A DNA stretch of 27,917 bases from JALYRV01 sp035512575 (GCA_035512575.1 DATKDT010000032.1:1-27917), one strand, 5' to 3'. Shown: positions 1 through 8,589, counted from the stretch's first letter. The notes: a model not told the origin generated them from the letters alone. Made by a program: numbers and translations.

Positions 1-1347
1 CGGATGCCGATGGAGCTGCTCGCGCTCATCGGCTTCGCGGGCGCGCTCGTGTCGTCGGTGTTCCTGTGGGATCACGACGCGCTCAGCTTCCACGTCATCC
101 GCGCCGACAACTTCGCGCTCTTCTTCAACGTCGTGATCTGCATCGTCGGCATCCTGACGGTGCTGCTGTCGGCCGGCGCGGCCGAGCGCGACGACATCCC
201 GCTCGGCGAGTACTACACGCTGATGCTCTTCGCGGCGGCGGGCATGATGATGATGGCGGGCGCGGTCGACCTGCTCGTGATCTTCATCGCGCTCGAGATC
301 ATGTCGCTGGCCGTCTACGTGCTCACCGGCATCCGGCGTCCGAAGATCGCCGGCGCGGAAGCGGCCTTCAAGTACTTCCTGCTCGGCGCGTTCTCGAGCG
401 CTTTCTTCCTCTACGGCATCGCGTTCGCGTTCGGCGTCGCCGGCACGACCGATCTCGCGCGCCTGGGCACCGAGATCGCGGCGCTGGCGCAGGAGCCCAA
501 CGTCCTGATGCTGCTGGCCATGACGCTGCTGCTGGTCGGTTTCGGCTTCAAGGTGTCGGCCGTGCCGTTCCACATGTGGACGCCCGACGCCTATCAGGGC
601 GCGCCCCTCCTGGTGACGGGCTTCATGTCCACCGGCGTCAAGGCGGCCGCGTTCGCCGCGTTCGTGCGCGTGTTCCTCTCCGCCTTCGAGCCCATGCAGG
701 CCTACTGGATTCCCGTGCTCTCGGTCATCGCGCTGCTGACGATGATCCTCGGGACGGTGGTGGGGGTGATGCAGACCAGCGTGAAGCGCATGCTGGCCTA
801 CTCGAGCATCGCGCACGCCGGCTACATCATCGTCGGCATCATTGCCGCCAACGACGTCGGCAAGGCCTCGATTCTGTTCTACATCCTGGCGTACTCGGTG
901 ACCAACCTCGGCGCGTTCGGCGTGATGGCCGCGCTCAGCACGTCGGAGCGCGAGTTCGACGACATCCGCGAGTTCAACGGCCTCTGGCACGTGCGGCCCG
1001 GCATGGCGGCGCTGATGAGCGTGTTCCTGCTCTCGCTCGGCGGGTTCCCGCCGATGGCCGGCTTCATCGCCAAGTGGTACGTCTTCGGCGCGGCCGTCCA
1101 GACCGGCCACTACTGGCTGGCCATCGTCGGCGTGCTGAGCAGCGTGGTGGCGGTCTTCTACTACCTGCGCATTGTCGTGGCGATGTACATGACCGAAGAG
1201 CGCGCCGGCGCCGCGCTGCCGCTGCCCCGGCTGCCCGGCCTCGCGCTGGTGGGCCTCACGCTCGCCGTCGCGGGCGTGCTCTATCTCGGCATCCTGCCCG
1301 CGTGGGCGATCGACGCGGCACGGGCGTCCATCGGCACGATCTTCTGA
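1..1347 (+). CDS. nuoN: NADH-quinone oxidoreductase subunit N, 5'-truncated by the window edge
   Basis: This is a membrane subunit of respiratory complex I, one of the antiporter-like proton-pumping subunits. The visible 448 residues are almost entirely hydrophobic helices. They include the family block GFKVSAVPFHMWTPDAYQGAP near residues 183-203, with the conserved helix-breaking Lys/Pro/His region, and a downstream K-R-M-L-A-Y-S-S-I-A-H-A-G segment typical of NuoN/L/M. The frame is open to base 1. The first Met (base 4) is probably internal, because NuoN usually has about 30 more N-terminal residues including another helix. NuoN is normally the last gene of the nuo operon, and here it is followed by a long hairpin and a convergent gene, which fits an operon end. 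The family call is firm; the start is not in the window. Confidence 0.95.
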   Translation, partial: RMPMELLALIGFAGALVSSVFLWDHDALSFHVIRADNFALFFNVVICIVGILTVLLSAGAAERDDIPLGEYYTLMLFAAAGMMMMAGAVDLLVIFIALEIMSLAVYVLTGIRRPKIAGAEAAFKYFLLGAFSSAFFLYGIAFAFGVAGTTDLARLGTEIAALAQEPNVLMLLAMTLLLVGFGFKVSAVPFHMWTPDAYQGAPLLVTGFMSTGVKAAAFAAFVRVFLSAFEPMQAYWIPVLSVIALLTMILGTVVGVMQTSVKRMLAYSSIAHAGYIIVGIIAANDVGKASILFYILAYSVTNLGAFGVMAALSTSEREFDDIREFNGLWHVRPGMAALMSVFLLSLGGFPPMAGFIAKWYVFGAAVQTGHYWLAIVGVLSSVVAVFYYLRIVVAMYMTEERAGAALPLPRLPGLALVGLTLAVAGVLYLGILPAWAIDAARASIGTIF

Positions 1348-1348
1348 G

Positions 1349-1467
1349 GTTCGGAAGTTCGGCGGTTCGGCGGTTCGGAAGTTCGCTTGTCAAGGTTCGG
1401 CGGCGAGCGCAGCGGCGCGAGCCGCCACAAGCGAACCTCCGAACCCCCGAACTCCCGAACCCCCGAA

Positions 1468-1468
<1 letters not shown>
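1349..1468. repeat. Octamer tandem repeats forming a long hairpin between convergent genes
   Basis: The left arm (1349-1388) is five 8-bp units GTTCGGNN, the last being GTTCGCTT. The right arm (1429-1468) is five units that are its reverse complement (NNCCGAAC, first unit AAGCGAAC). The 40-nt arms pair with about six mismatches, all in the last two bases of units. The centre adds GGCGGC (1399-1404) pairing with GCCGCC (1421-1426). The right arm ends on the first base of the selA stop codon. The element separates two convergent genes and could act as a bidirectional terminator, although there is no T-tract. Confidence 0.85.
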
Positions 1469-2824
<1,356 letters not shown>

Positions 2825-2826
<2 letters not shown>

Positions 2827-2901
2827 TCTGTGTTCTGTATTCTGTGTTCTATGTTCTGTATTCTGTGTTCTATATTCTGCGTTCTATATTCTGTATTCTT
2901 T
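2825..2901. repeat. Heptamer tandem array RTTCTRY, 11 units
   Basis: Eleven tandem 7-bp units of the form ATTCTGT, GTTCTGT, GTTCTAT or ATTCTGC run without interruption from inside the selA start codon to 2901. They fill nearly all of the divergent spacer between selA (minus) and the gene at 2911 (plus). Unlike the other arrays in this window it has no inverted partner. The same unit appears at 8992-9083. Read on the minus strand, the GTTCTATATTCTG junctions give repeated TATAGA hexamers that could resemble -10 elements, but no good -35 is visible. Confidence 0.9.
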
Positions 2902-2910
2902 TGAGCACCC

Positions 2911-3318
2911 GTGACCCAGCCCCCCCGTTATCGTCCCGCGGAGCGCTTCTGGCCCTACGCCGACCTGTCGGAGCAGCCGTCGGACGAGGAGCTCGCCGCG
3001 CTCGACCCTGACCTGCGCGCGGCCCTCATGGGGGCGCCGCCGCTGCCGTTTTCGCTGACGGTGGTGTTTCCGCGGTTCGAGGGGGACGGCTACGCGCGCG
3101 CGGTCGAGGTGGCGCGGGCCGCGGCCGACTATCGTGAAATGGGCGCGGGGCCCGGCTTCCGGCACCGCGCGCGCTTCTTTTCCGGCGACGCTGCGCGGCT
3201 GCGCGATCTCTACGAGCTGGTCGGCGGCGTGGAGGGGACCGAAGTCCTGATTGACGACAAACCCGTGCCGTACGCGCGGGAGCTCTGGCTCCCGCTCGTC
3301 TGGTTTCTTCTTGAGTAA
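2911..3318 (+). CDS. Hypothetical protein, 135 aa
   Basis: The family is not recognised. A GTG start at 2911 gives a 135-residue soluble protein with no signal peptide or membrane segment. It has a Pro-rich N terminus, an acidic stretch (EQPSDEELAALDPDLRAAL), a beta-like LPFSLTVVFPRFEGDGY segment, and an ending with the hydrophobic LWLPLVWFLLE. Codon use is GC-rich like its neighbours and the frame is intact up to a hairpin that begins at its stop codon, which supports a real gene. It is divergent from selA, with only the heptamer array between them, so its promoter must lie in or near that array. No function can be inferred. Confidence 0.65.
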   Translation: MTQPPRYRPAERFWPYADLSEQPSDEELAALDPDLRAALMGAPPLPFSLTVVFPRFEGDGYARAVEVARAAADYREMGAGPGFRHRARFFSGDAARLRDLYELVGGVEGTEVLIDDKPVPYARELWLPLVWFLLE

Positions 3319-3338
3319 GGGAGTCAGGCTCCCTTACT
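3314..3338 (+). terminator. Perfect 10-bp hairpin at the end of the 2911-3318 gene
   Basis: AGTAAGGGAG (3314-3323) and CTCCCTTACT (3329-3338) are perfect complements around the loop TCAGG. The left arm contains the stop codon TAA. There is no T-run after it, so it may be a weak or Rho-assisted terminator or an mRNA-end stabiliser. Confidence 0.6.
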
Positions 3339-3365
3339 ATGTGATTCCCCAACCCGAATGGTGAC

Positions 3366-3968
3366 GTGGCACATACGCCCGACGACTCTGTCCGGAATTT
3401 GGCCAACCTTTCCGGCGAGCTGAAGAAGCTCGAGACGGAGTACAACCAGTTTTTCTCAGGCCGCCTGCCGCGCCCGCCGTGGGAAGCCCGCACTCGCGTG
3501 GAATCGCTGATCCGCAAATGGGACCGCGAGAGCGTCAATGCGTCCTCCGTGGACAAATTCAAGTTCCAGGCGCTGCGGGCCCGCTACGCGACATTCGCGG
3601 ACCTCTGGGATCGCGCCCTGCGCGCGCGCGAGGAGGGGCGTCCCGGCCCGTTCAACTGGCCCAGCGCCGTCCCCACCAAGCCGCCGGTCCCGGGCGAGGC
3701 CGCCGCGCCCCACGTGGTGCATGTGGCCGCCATCGGCGATCCGATGAAGGACATCGACAAGGTGCGCGAGCTGTACGAGTCGCTGATGGAGGCGCGCCGC
3801 AAGGCGGGCGATCGAACCGTGCCCTTCCACCGCTTCGTCGGGCTCGTGAGAGACCAGGTGCGGGCGATGCAGCAGACGGGCAGTCCCGAGGTCACCTTCC
3901 GGGTCATCGTCACCGACGGCAAAGTCAGCTTCACCGCCATGGGACTGAAAGGCTGGACTGACGAGTAG
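3366..3968 (+). CDS. Hypothetical protein, possibly with an MXAN_5187 C-terminal-like domain
   Basis: This is a 200-residue soluble protein from a GTG start at 3366. The N-terminal half (about 1-90) is helical and charged (LANLSGELKKLETEYNQFF, ...LIRKWDRESVN...FKFQALRARYATFADLWDRALRAREEGRPGP). A Pro/Ala linker (about 97-120) leads to a C-terminal domain (DIDKVRELYESLMEARRKAG ... FHRFVGLVRDQVRAMQQ) ending in a beta-strand-like pair (VTFRVIVTDGKVSFTAM). From memory, this layout resembles acidobacterial and myxobacterial proteins labelled as carrying the MXAN_5187 C-terminal domain, whose function is unknown. It ends 12 bases before the convergent toxin gene. The gene is likely real; the family label is tentative. 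Confidence 0.7.
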   Translation: MAHTPDDSVRNLANLSGELKKLETEYNQFFSGRLPRPPWEARTRVESLIRKWDRESVNASSVDKFKFQALRARYATFADLWDRALRAREEGRPGPFNWPSAVPTKPPVPGEAAAPHVVHVAAIGDPMKDIDKVRELYESLMEARRKAGDRTVPFHRFVGLVRDQVRAMQQTGSPEVTFRVIVTDGKVSFTAMGLKGWTDE

Positions 3969-3980
3969 CGCCGGCGACGT

Positions 3981-4307
3981 TCAGAGCTCGAGCCAGTCCC
4001 GGAGCGCGTCGCCGACGGCGGTGAGTTCCTCGGCGTTGCATGAGCCTACGGGTGGCCCGATCGAACCGCGCGGGATGCTGAAGATTTTGTCGACCATGAC
4101 CTGTGACGGCTCGCGCAGGCCCGTTCGAGAGCCTGGTGGCACGGCCACGCGGAAGCGTGACGCGTCGACGCAGTCCGACGTGAGAAGGCAGATGGTCACG
4201 CTCGCGTGGGTGTCGTTGTACACGTCGGATTGAAGCACGAGCGCGGGCCTCGGCTTGCTCGTGTACGCTCCTCGAGTCGCGACGATGACAATGTCGCCCC
4301 GCTTCAT
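3981..4307 (-). CDS. MazF/PemK-type endoribonuclease toxin
   Basis: The 108-residue protein has the MazF/PemK order: start MKRGDIVIV, then KPRPALVLQSDVYN (about 18-31), then VTICLLTSD (37-45), then REPSQVMVDKIFSIPR (about 66-81), and a C-terminal helix. Family members are sequence-specific mRNA interferases. The basic residue in the first strand-loop region and the Ser/Asp after SQVMVDK, used by the family for catalysis and RNA contact, are present. The ATG at 4307 overlaps the antitoxin stop codon (ATGA), so translation is coupled. The frame stays open far upstream, but that extension lies over the antitoxin and is not coding. It should be an active, antitoxin-controlled toxin. Confidence 0.9.
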   Translation of the reverse strand: MKRGDIVIVATRGAYTSKPRPALVLQSDVYNDTHASVTICLLTSDCVDASRFRVAVPPGSRTGLREPSQVMVDKIFSIPRGSIGPPVGSCNAEELTAVGDALRDWLEL

Positions 4308-4570
4308 TCCCAGCCGCTGAGATCGGCGGCCTCTACGATGAATTCCAGGGCCTCGCGCTCGGACCGCCGGTTTCGCACCAGCAGGGATTGCCGGCGCGCC
4401 TCCGCCTTGCGATCCTCGCTGGTCGTGCCGGCCAGGCCGGTTTCCAGAATCTCGCGCACGACCTCGCTGCGCGAGCGCCGGCGCCGGCGCGCCTCGCTCG
4501 CGAGCCGCTGCCCCAGCGCCTTTGGCACGCGGATCGTCAGTACGTCGGACGTCTTCGAGACCTTCGCCAT
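4304..4570 (-). CDS. Ribbon-helix-helix (CopG/MazE-like) antitoxin
   Basis: The ATG at 4570 gives 88 residues. The N-terminal ribbon (SDVLTIRVPKALGQRLASEA, about 7-26) and helix pair (RRRRSRSEVVREILETGLA) form a standard RHH DNA-binding domain. The C-terminal tail (ALEFIVEAADLSGWE) is the probable toxin-binding part. The frame extends 24 codons upstream, but that part covers the palindromic operator, so the inner ATG is preferred. It is preceded by AAGGCGGAA as a plausible ribosome site. It overlaps the toxin by 4 nt. The antitoxin probably represses its own operon at the 21-bp palindrome just upstream. Confidence 0.88.
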   Translation of the reverse strand: MAKVSKTSDVLTIRVPKALGQRLASEARRRRRSRSEVVREILETGLAGTTSEDRKAEARRQSLLVRNRRSEREALEFIVEAADLSGWE

Positions 4571-4582
4571 GGTTCCGCCTTT

Positions 4583-4603
4583 GGGTGTATACAGTATACA
4601 CCC
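4583..4603 (-). promoter_or_regulatory. Palindromic operator overlapping a -10 box upstream of the RHH-MazF operon
   Basis: Perfect 10-bp arms GGGTGTATAC and GTATACACCC flank a central A. It lies 13 bp upstream of the antitoxin ATG. On the minus strand it contains TATACT (a 5/6 match to the -10 consensus), giving a leader of about 15 nt. No clear TTGACA-like -35 lies 16-17 bp upstream. The geometry is that of an RHH-antitoxin autorepression site. Confidence 0.75.
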
Positions 4604-4662
4604 CGGCGCAGCCAGGCTGAGATCCGCCCGCGAGCGCTTCACTGTTGTATCCTGCGCGCGCG

Positions 4663-5958
4663 ATGCTCAGAAAAGCGCTCGGGCTGCGCGACGCGACGGC
4701 CATGGTCGTCGGCACGATCATCGGCGCGTCGATCTTCGTGCAGCCGTCGGAGATCAGCAGCCAGATGCCCACGCCCGCCGGCATCCTGCTGGTCTGGGTT
4801 GCCGCCGGCCTGCTGACCATGTTCGGCGCGCTCGTGTGCGCCGAGCTGGCGTCAGCCTTCCCTCGCACCGGCGGCGTCTACGTCTACCTCACCGAAGCCT
4901 GGTCGCCCGCCGCCGGATTCCTCTGGGGCTGGGCGATGTTCTGGAGCATGCACACCGGCATCATCGCGGCCATCGCGATGGTGTTCGCGCGCTACGCCGC
5001 CGTGTTCGTGCCGATGGGCGACCTCGGACAGCGGCTCACCGCCGTCGCGCTGATCGTCGTCTTGTCGGGCGTCAACATCCTCGGCGTCCGCCACGGCGCG
5101 CGCGTGCAGACCCTCTTCACCGCCGCCAAGCTCACGGCCATCGTCCTCATGATCCTCGCGGGGGTGTGGCTGACCCGTGACGGCTCAATTTACCATTTAC
5201 AATCGCAGGTGCCGGCGTCCGACCCGGCGACGTTCAACGGCTTCGTGCTGGCGATGGCGGCGGGCCTGTTCGCCTATGGCGGCTGGCACATGGTGACGTT
5301 CACGGCCGGCGAGACGCGCGATGCCGCCGCGACGATTCCGCGGGCGCTGATTGCCGGCACGCTGATCGTGACGGCCTGCTACGCGGGCCTGAATCTGGTC
5401 TACATGCGCGTCCTGCCGCTCGAGGAGCTGCGCGCGTCGACGCGCGTGGCGGCCGATGCCGCCGACGCGCTCGTGGGCGCGGGCGGGGCCGGCCTGATGG
5501 CCGCGCTCGTCATGGTGTCCACGTTCGGCGCGGTCAACGGCATCATCCTCATGGGCCCGCGCGTGTACTACTCGATGGCCGAAGACGGCCTGCTCTTCCG
5601 CTGGATTGGCGCGGTCCATCCGCGCTACCAGACGCCGCATCGCGCGCTGCTGCTGCAGGCGGCCTGGGCCTCGTCCCTCACGCTCACCGGCACGTATCGC
5701 GCGCTGTTCACGCGCGTGATCTACACGGAGTGGATCTTCTTCGCCGCGCTCGCGCTGGCGCTGTTCGTGCTGCGCCGCCGCGCCGGCTACGCGCCCGCCT
5801 ACCGCATCTGGGGATACCCGGTCGTGCCGGCCCTGTTCGCCGCCGCCGCCCTGGTCGTCGTCGCCATCCAGGTAAACGCCGATCCCACCGACAGCGCTAT
5901 AGGCCTCGGACTCGTGCTGCTCGGCCTTCCGGTGTACTGGTGGTGGAGCAAAAAATGA
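4663..5958 (+). CDS. APC-superfamily amino acid permease
   Basis: This 431-residue integral membrane transporter probably carries an amino acid or related amine by proton coupling or exchange. It opens with LGLRDATAMVVGTIIGASIFVQP, the APC helix-1 motif GxxIGxxIF-P near residues 16-27. About twelve hydrophobic helices follow, including FGALVCAELASAFPRTGGVYVYL and a helix-6-like FAYGGWHMVTFTAGE segment (typical of LAT/AAT-type members). The ATG at 4663 is preferred over an in-frame TTG at 4645. It runs divergently from the toxin-antitoxin operon, and its stop overlaps the start of the amidohydrolase (ATGA), so the two form an operon. Substrate is not determinable. Confidence 0.9.
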   Translation: MLRKALGLRDATAMVVGTIIGASIFVQPSEISSQMPTPAGILLVWVAAGLLTMFGALVCAELASAFPRTGGVYVYLTEAWSPAAGFLWGWAMFWSMHTGIIAAIAMVFARYAAVFVPMGDLGQRLTAVALIVVLSGVNILGVRHGARVQTLFTAAKLTAIVLMILAGVWLTRDGSIYHLQSQVPASDPATFNGFVLAMAAGLFAYGGWHMVTFTAGETRDAAATIPRALIAGTLIVTACYAGLNLVYMRVLPLEELRASTRVAADAADALVGAGGAGLMAALVMVSTFGAVNGIILMGPRVYYSMAEDGLLFRWIGAVHPRYQTPHRALLLQAAWASSLTLTGTYRALFTRVIYTEWIFFAALALALFVLRRRAGYAPAYRIWGYPVVPALFAAAALVVVAIQVNADPTDSAIGLGLVLLGLPVYWWWSKK

Positions 5959-6935
5959 TCATTGATGTTCATGACCATTACTATCCGCCGGAGTACCTCG
6001 AAGCGCTCGGCAGGCTGAAGAGCGCGATCAAGGTGACGTACGACGGCGACGGCAATCCGCTCGTCCACTATCCGGGCGACTACAACATCCTGGTCAGAGG
6101 GCATCGCGACATCGCGTACCGCCGTGAGGTGCTCGACGCCGAGGGCGTCGATACGCAGGTGATCAGCCTGACCACGCCCGGCACGCACATCGAGACGCCT
6201 GAAACCGCCGTGGCGCTCGCGACGATCACGAATGATGCGTTCGCGCGCGTGCGCGACGACTACGGCGGGCGGTTCGTGCCGCTCGCCACGCTGCCGCTCA
6301 ACGACCCCAAAGCGTCGGCCGCCGAGTTCATCCGTGCGATCGATACTCTGAAGTTTCCGGGCGCGATGCTCTTCAGCAACGTCAACGGCACGGGGCTGGA
6401 CGATGAGCGGTTCTGGCCGATGTATGAGGCGGCCAACGACCGTGGCAGCGTGCTGATGATTCACCCGACCTATCCGGTCGGCGTCGAGGCGATGACCGAG
6501 TACTGGCTGATGCCGCTCAACGGCTTTCTGTTCGACACCACGCTGGCGGCGTCGAAGCTCGTGTTCAGCGGCGTCGTGAAGCGGTACCCGCGCATCAAGT
6601 GGATTCTCGGACATCTCGGCGGCACGATTCCGTATCTCGCCGAGCGGCTCGATCGCGGCTATCGCGCGTTTGCCGACTGCCGCAAGCACATCGACGAGCC
6701 GCCGACCGCCTATCTCAAGCGCCACTTCTATTACGACACGGTGAACTTCGCGCAGGGGCCGCTGAAGCTCGCGATCGAGTTCGCGGGCGCGGACCACGTG
6801 CTGGCGGGCAGCGACTATCCGCACCAGATCGGCAGCATTCCGCTGATGCTCGAGGCGATTCGGGCGCTGCCGGTGACGGAGGTTGAGCGGGAGGGAATTC
6901 TCGGCGAAAATGCCCGCGGGCTGATGCTAACATAA
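5955..6935 (+). CDS. ACMSD-type amidohydrolase (amidohydrolase-2 family)
   Basis: This 326-residue metal-dependent hydrolase or decarboxylase has a TIM-barrel fold. Metal-ligand motifs are visible: DVHDHYYP (His6, His8), the MIHPTYP His after strand 5, GHLGGTIPY His, and AGSDYPH Asp near residue 292. The order matches 2-amino-3-carboxymuconate-6-semialdehyde decarboxylase and relatives, which act on aromatic-acid breakdown products. It starts by ATGA overlap with the permease, suggesting uptake and breakdown of the same compound. It is followed after only 4 bp by a vapB-type gene, so the toxin-antitoxin pair may be read from the same transcript. Confidence 0.88.
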   Translation: MIIDVHDHYYPPEYLEALGRLKSAIKVTYDGDGNPLVHYPGDYNILVRGHRDIAYRREVLDAEGVDTQVISLTTPGTHIETPETAVALATITNDAFARVRDDYGGRFVPLATLPLNDPKASAAEFIRAIDTLKFPGAMLFSNVNGTGLDDERFWPMYEAANDRGSVLMIHPTYPVGVEAMTEYWLMPLNGFLFDTTLAASKLVFSGVVKRYPRIKWILGHLGGTIPYLAERLDRGYRAFADCRKHIDEPPTAYLKRHFYYDTVNFAQGPLKLAIEFAGADHVLAGSDYPHQIGSIPLMLEAIRALPVTEVEREGILGENARGLMLT

Positions 6936-6939
6936 CCAT

Positions 6940-7173
6940 ATGAAGCGGACGACCGTGTACTTCGAGCCCGACCTCGAGCTCATGCTCGAACGCGAGAGCC
7001 GGCGGCGAGGTCTGCCCATGGCCGCGCTCGTCCGGGAAGCCGTGCGGGCATATCTCGCGGACGACGCCCCGAAGGGCCCGCCGGGGGCCGGCGCCTTTGC
7101 GAGCGGTCGCGCCGCGACGGCCCGAGATACCAGGGCCGCGCTGAAGGACACCGGCTTCGGCGAGCCGGATTGA
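6940..7173 (+). CDS. Ribbon-helix-helix VapB-type antitoxin (module 1)
   Basis: This 77-residue protein begins MKRTTVYFEPDLELMLERES, an RHH beta-strand plus first helix, followed by RGLPMAALVREAVRAYL (about 24-40). The flexible Gly/Ala/Arg-rich C terminus is the expected toxin-binding arm. It lies 4 bp downstream of the amidohydrolase stop with no room for its own promoter in the gap. It shares one base with the toxin start (TGATG). Its role as antitoxin is inferred from the fold and the coupled PIN toxin gene. Confidence 0.85.
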   Translation: MKRTTVYFEPDLELMLERESRRRGLPMAALVREAVRAYLADDAPKGPPGAGAFASGRAATARDTRAALKDTGFGEPD

Positions 7174-7580
7174 TGCCGCTCGTGCTCGACACGGGCATCG
7201 TCTACGCCTATTACGACCGCAGTGACGGCTGGCACGCGCGGGCGAAGGCCTTGGTGCTCGAAGAGAGCGGGGGCCTTGTCCTTCCGGCGCCTGTCATTCC
7301 CGAAGTCGATCACCTGCTGCGGCATCGCATCGGCCTCAAAGCCTGCCGTGTCTTTTATGACGGCCTCGTGGACGGCTCCTACATCGTCGCCACGCTTCCA
7401 TCCGAGGGCTACGCCCGGGTCGTTGCGCTCAACCGGCAGTACGACGATCTTGGATTCGTCGACGCGGCAGTCATCGCCATCGCCGAGGCGCGGCGGATGC
7501 GCCGGATTGCGACGACCGATCGGCGGCACTTCAATCCGATTGCCGCAGCACTGGGGCTGGAGATCGTGCCCGACGCGTAA
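7173..7580 (+). CDS. VapC-type PIN-domain ribonuclease toxin (module 1)
   Basis: The 135-residue PIN protein contains all expected acidic active-site residues: Asp6 (VLDTGIVYAYYD), Glu44 (VIPEVDHLL), Asp97 (LGFVDAAVIAIAE) and Asp116 (IATTDRRHF). VapC toxins are Mg-dependent nucleases that usually cut tRNA or rRNA. The ATG at 7173 is preferred because it overlaps the antitoxin stop. The intact active site suggests a functional toxin. The 93 bp after it hold no recognisable gene or terminator and must include the promoter of module 2. Confidence 0.92.
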   Translation: MPLVLDTGIVYAYYDRSDGWHARAKALVLEESGGLVLPAPVIPEVDHLLRHRIGLKACRVFYDGLVDGSYIVATLPSEGYARVVALNRQYDDLGFVDAAVIAIAEARRMRRIATTDRRHFNPIAAALGLEIVPDA

Positions 7581-7673
7581 TTCCCTGTCGAACCCTGACG
7601 CCGCTCGCCTCGGTCCGTATCGGCTTGGACCAGCCATTGGCTCGTGCGGGATGATGTATGGTATTCATATGGC

Positions 7674-7895
7674 ATGGAAAAGACGACGGTCTATCTGCCG
7701 CGGGATTTGAAGCGGGCGGTGGCACGGCTCGCGCGGCAGCAGGGCCGCAGTGAAGCCGCGCTGATCCGCGACGCCCTCGCGCGGCTGACGCGCGAGGGCA
7801 CGACGCCGGCGCCGAGGCTCCCCCTGTTCCGAGCCGAGGGACCCTCGATCGCGGAGGACGTTGATCGGGCCCTCGACGGCTTCGGCGACCGATGA
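7674..7895 (+). CDS. Ribbon-helix-helix VapB-type antitoxin (module 2)
   Basis: The 73 residues run MEKTTVYLPRDLKRAVARLARQ, then GRSEAALIRDALARLTRE, a complete RHH domain, then a short Pro-rich linker and an acidic tail (IAEDVDRALDGFGD) that probably binds the toxin. The ATG at 7674 starts the RHH strand directly; an in-frame ATG ten codons upstream would add unrelated residues. It is similar in layout but not closely similar in sequence to the module-1 antitoxin. It overlaps the toxin by ATGA. An AT-richer stretch just upstream (around 7651-7670) is the likely promoter and operator area, without a clear palindrome. Confidence 0.85.
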   Translation: MEKTTVYLPRDLKRAVARLARQQGRSEAALIRDALARLTREGTTPAPRLPLFRAEGPSIAEDVDRALDGFGDR

Positions 7896-8311
7896 TTGTT
7901 CTCGACACCGGTGGGCTGTACGCGGCCCTCGACGCGAACGAGGCGCAGCATGCGCACGCGGCGGCGGCGCTTGCGGCCTCGAGGCCGCCGCGGGTGCTGT
8001 CGCCCTTCGTCCTCGCCGAGCTCGACTATCTGATCGCGCAGCGTGTCGGCCATCAGGTCCAGATGGCGCTCGTTGAGGAGGTCGTGCGCGGGGTGTATCT
8101 CCTCGATCCGTTCTCCGCAGACGACTTGCAGGCGGCAAGCCGGATCATGGAACGCTACGCCGACCTGCGGGTGGGGCTGACCGATGCCTCGGTTGTGGTC
8201 CTGGCACAGCGGCATCGGACGCTGGACCTGCTGTGCACCGATGAGCGCCACTTCCGAGCCCTGCGCGGCACAGGCGGCAAGCCGTTCCGGCTGCTGCCCG
8301 CCGACGGCTGA
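7892..8311 (+). CDS. VapC-type PIN-domain ribonuclease toxin (module 2)
   Basis: This is a 139-residue PIN-domain protein with Asp5 (IVLDTGGLYAALD), Glu43 (LAELDYL), Asp98 (GLTDASVVVLA) and Asp117 (CTDERHF), the full acidic quartet of VapC nucleases. It differs enough from the module-1 toxin that a recent duplication is unlikely. Translation is coupled to its antitoxin (4-nt overlap). The region just downstream (8312-8550) holds no intact gene, only a decayed fragment. Confidence 0.92.
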   Translation: MIVLDTGGLYAALDANEAQHAHAAAALAASRPPRVLSPFVLAELDYLIAQRVGHQVQMALVEEVVRGVYLLDPFSADDLQAASRIMERYADLRVGLTDASVVVLAQRHRTLDLLCTDERHFRALRGTGGKPFRLLPADG

Positions 8312-8336
8312 GCCCCGCCGCACGGCCGGCCGCGAG

Positions 8337-8487
8337 CACGACACCAGTCCGCCAGGTCCTTCTCACGCCCGGCGGCGCGCTTGTTGCGGATCGTAGTTTC
8401 GAGAGCGTCCGCCAGGATCCACGCTTTCATTGACCTGGTCAGACGGATGAATTTCCCCGGCTGAGTGGCGTGCCTCGTCGCGTTCAT
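8337..8487 (-). pseudogene. Remnant of a nucleotidyltransferase-like gene C terminus
   Basis: On the minus strand, 8487 to about 8337 reads MNATRHATQPGKF..., followed by a segment with the pattern ADALETTIRNKRAAGREKDL. From memory this resembles the C-terminal helix (ALE-x-I-x-x-KRAAxR-x-KDL) of small nucleotidyltransferase-like proteins often found next to antitoxins. No upstream catalytic domain is present, and the frame runs on into sequence antisense to the VapC gene. It looks like debris from a fourth defence or toxin-antitoxin gene. The match is short and unverified. The rest of 8312-8550 shows nothing recognisable. Confidence 0.4.
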
Positions 8488-8550
8488 CCGCCGGACGGCA
8501 GGCGATCGGAGGATATCTTGATGATCGAAAGGAAGTGGCTGGCGGTGGGA

Positions 8551-8580
8551 ACGCGGAACCCGGAGAGCCGGGTCCCGCGT
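8551..8580 (-). terminator. Hairpin terminator of the cold-shock gene
   Basis: ACGCGGAACCCGG (8551-8563) pairs with CCGGGTCCCGCGT (8568-8580) with a single mismatch around loop AGAG. It starts 10 nt after the csp stop codon in the minus direction. The following T content is weak. Confidence 0.7.
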
Positions 8581-8589
8581 CCTTGAGGT

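Noticed and set aside
4571..4868. Longer N termini for the MazF-like toxin and its antitoxin
   Set aside because: The upstream extensions cover the antitoxin gene, the operator palindrome and the divergent permease; the inner ATGs match the family starts and the overlap logic.
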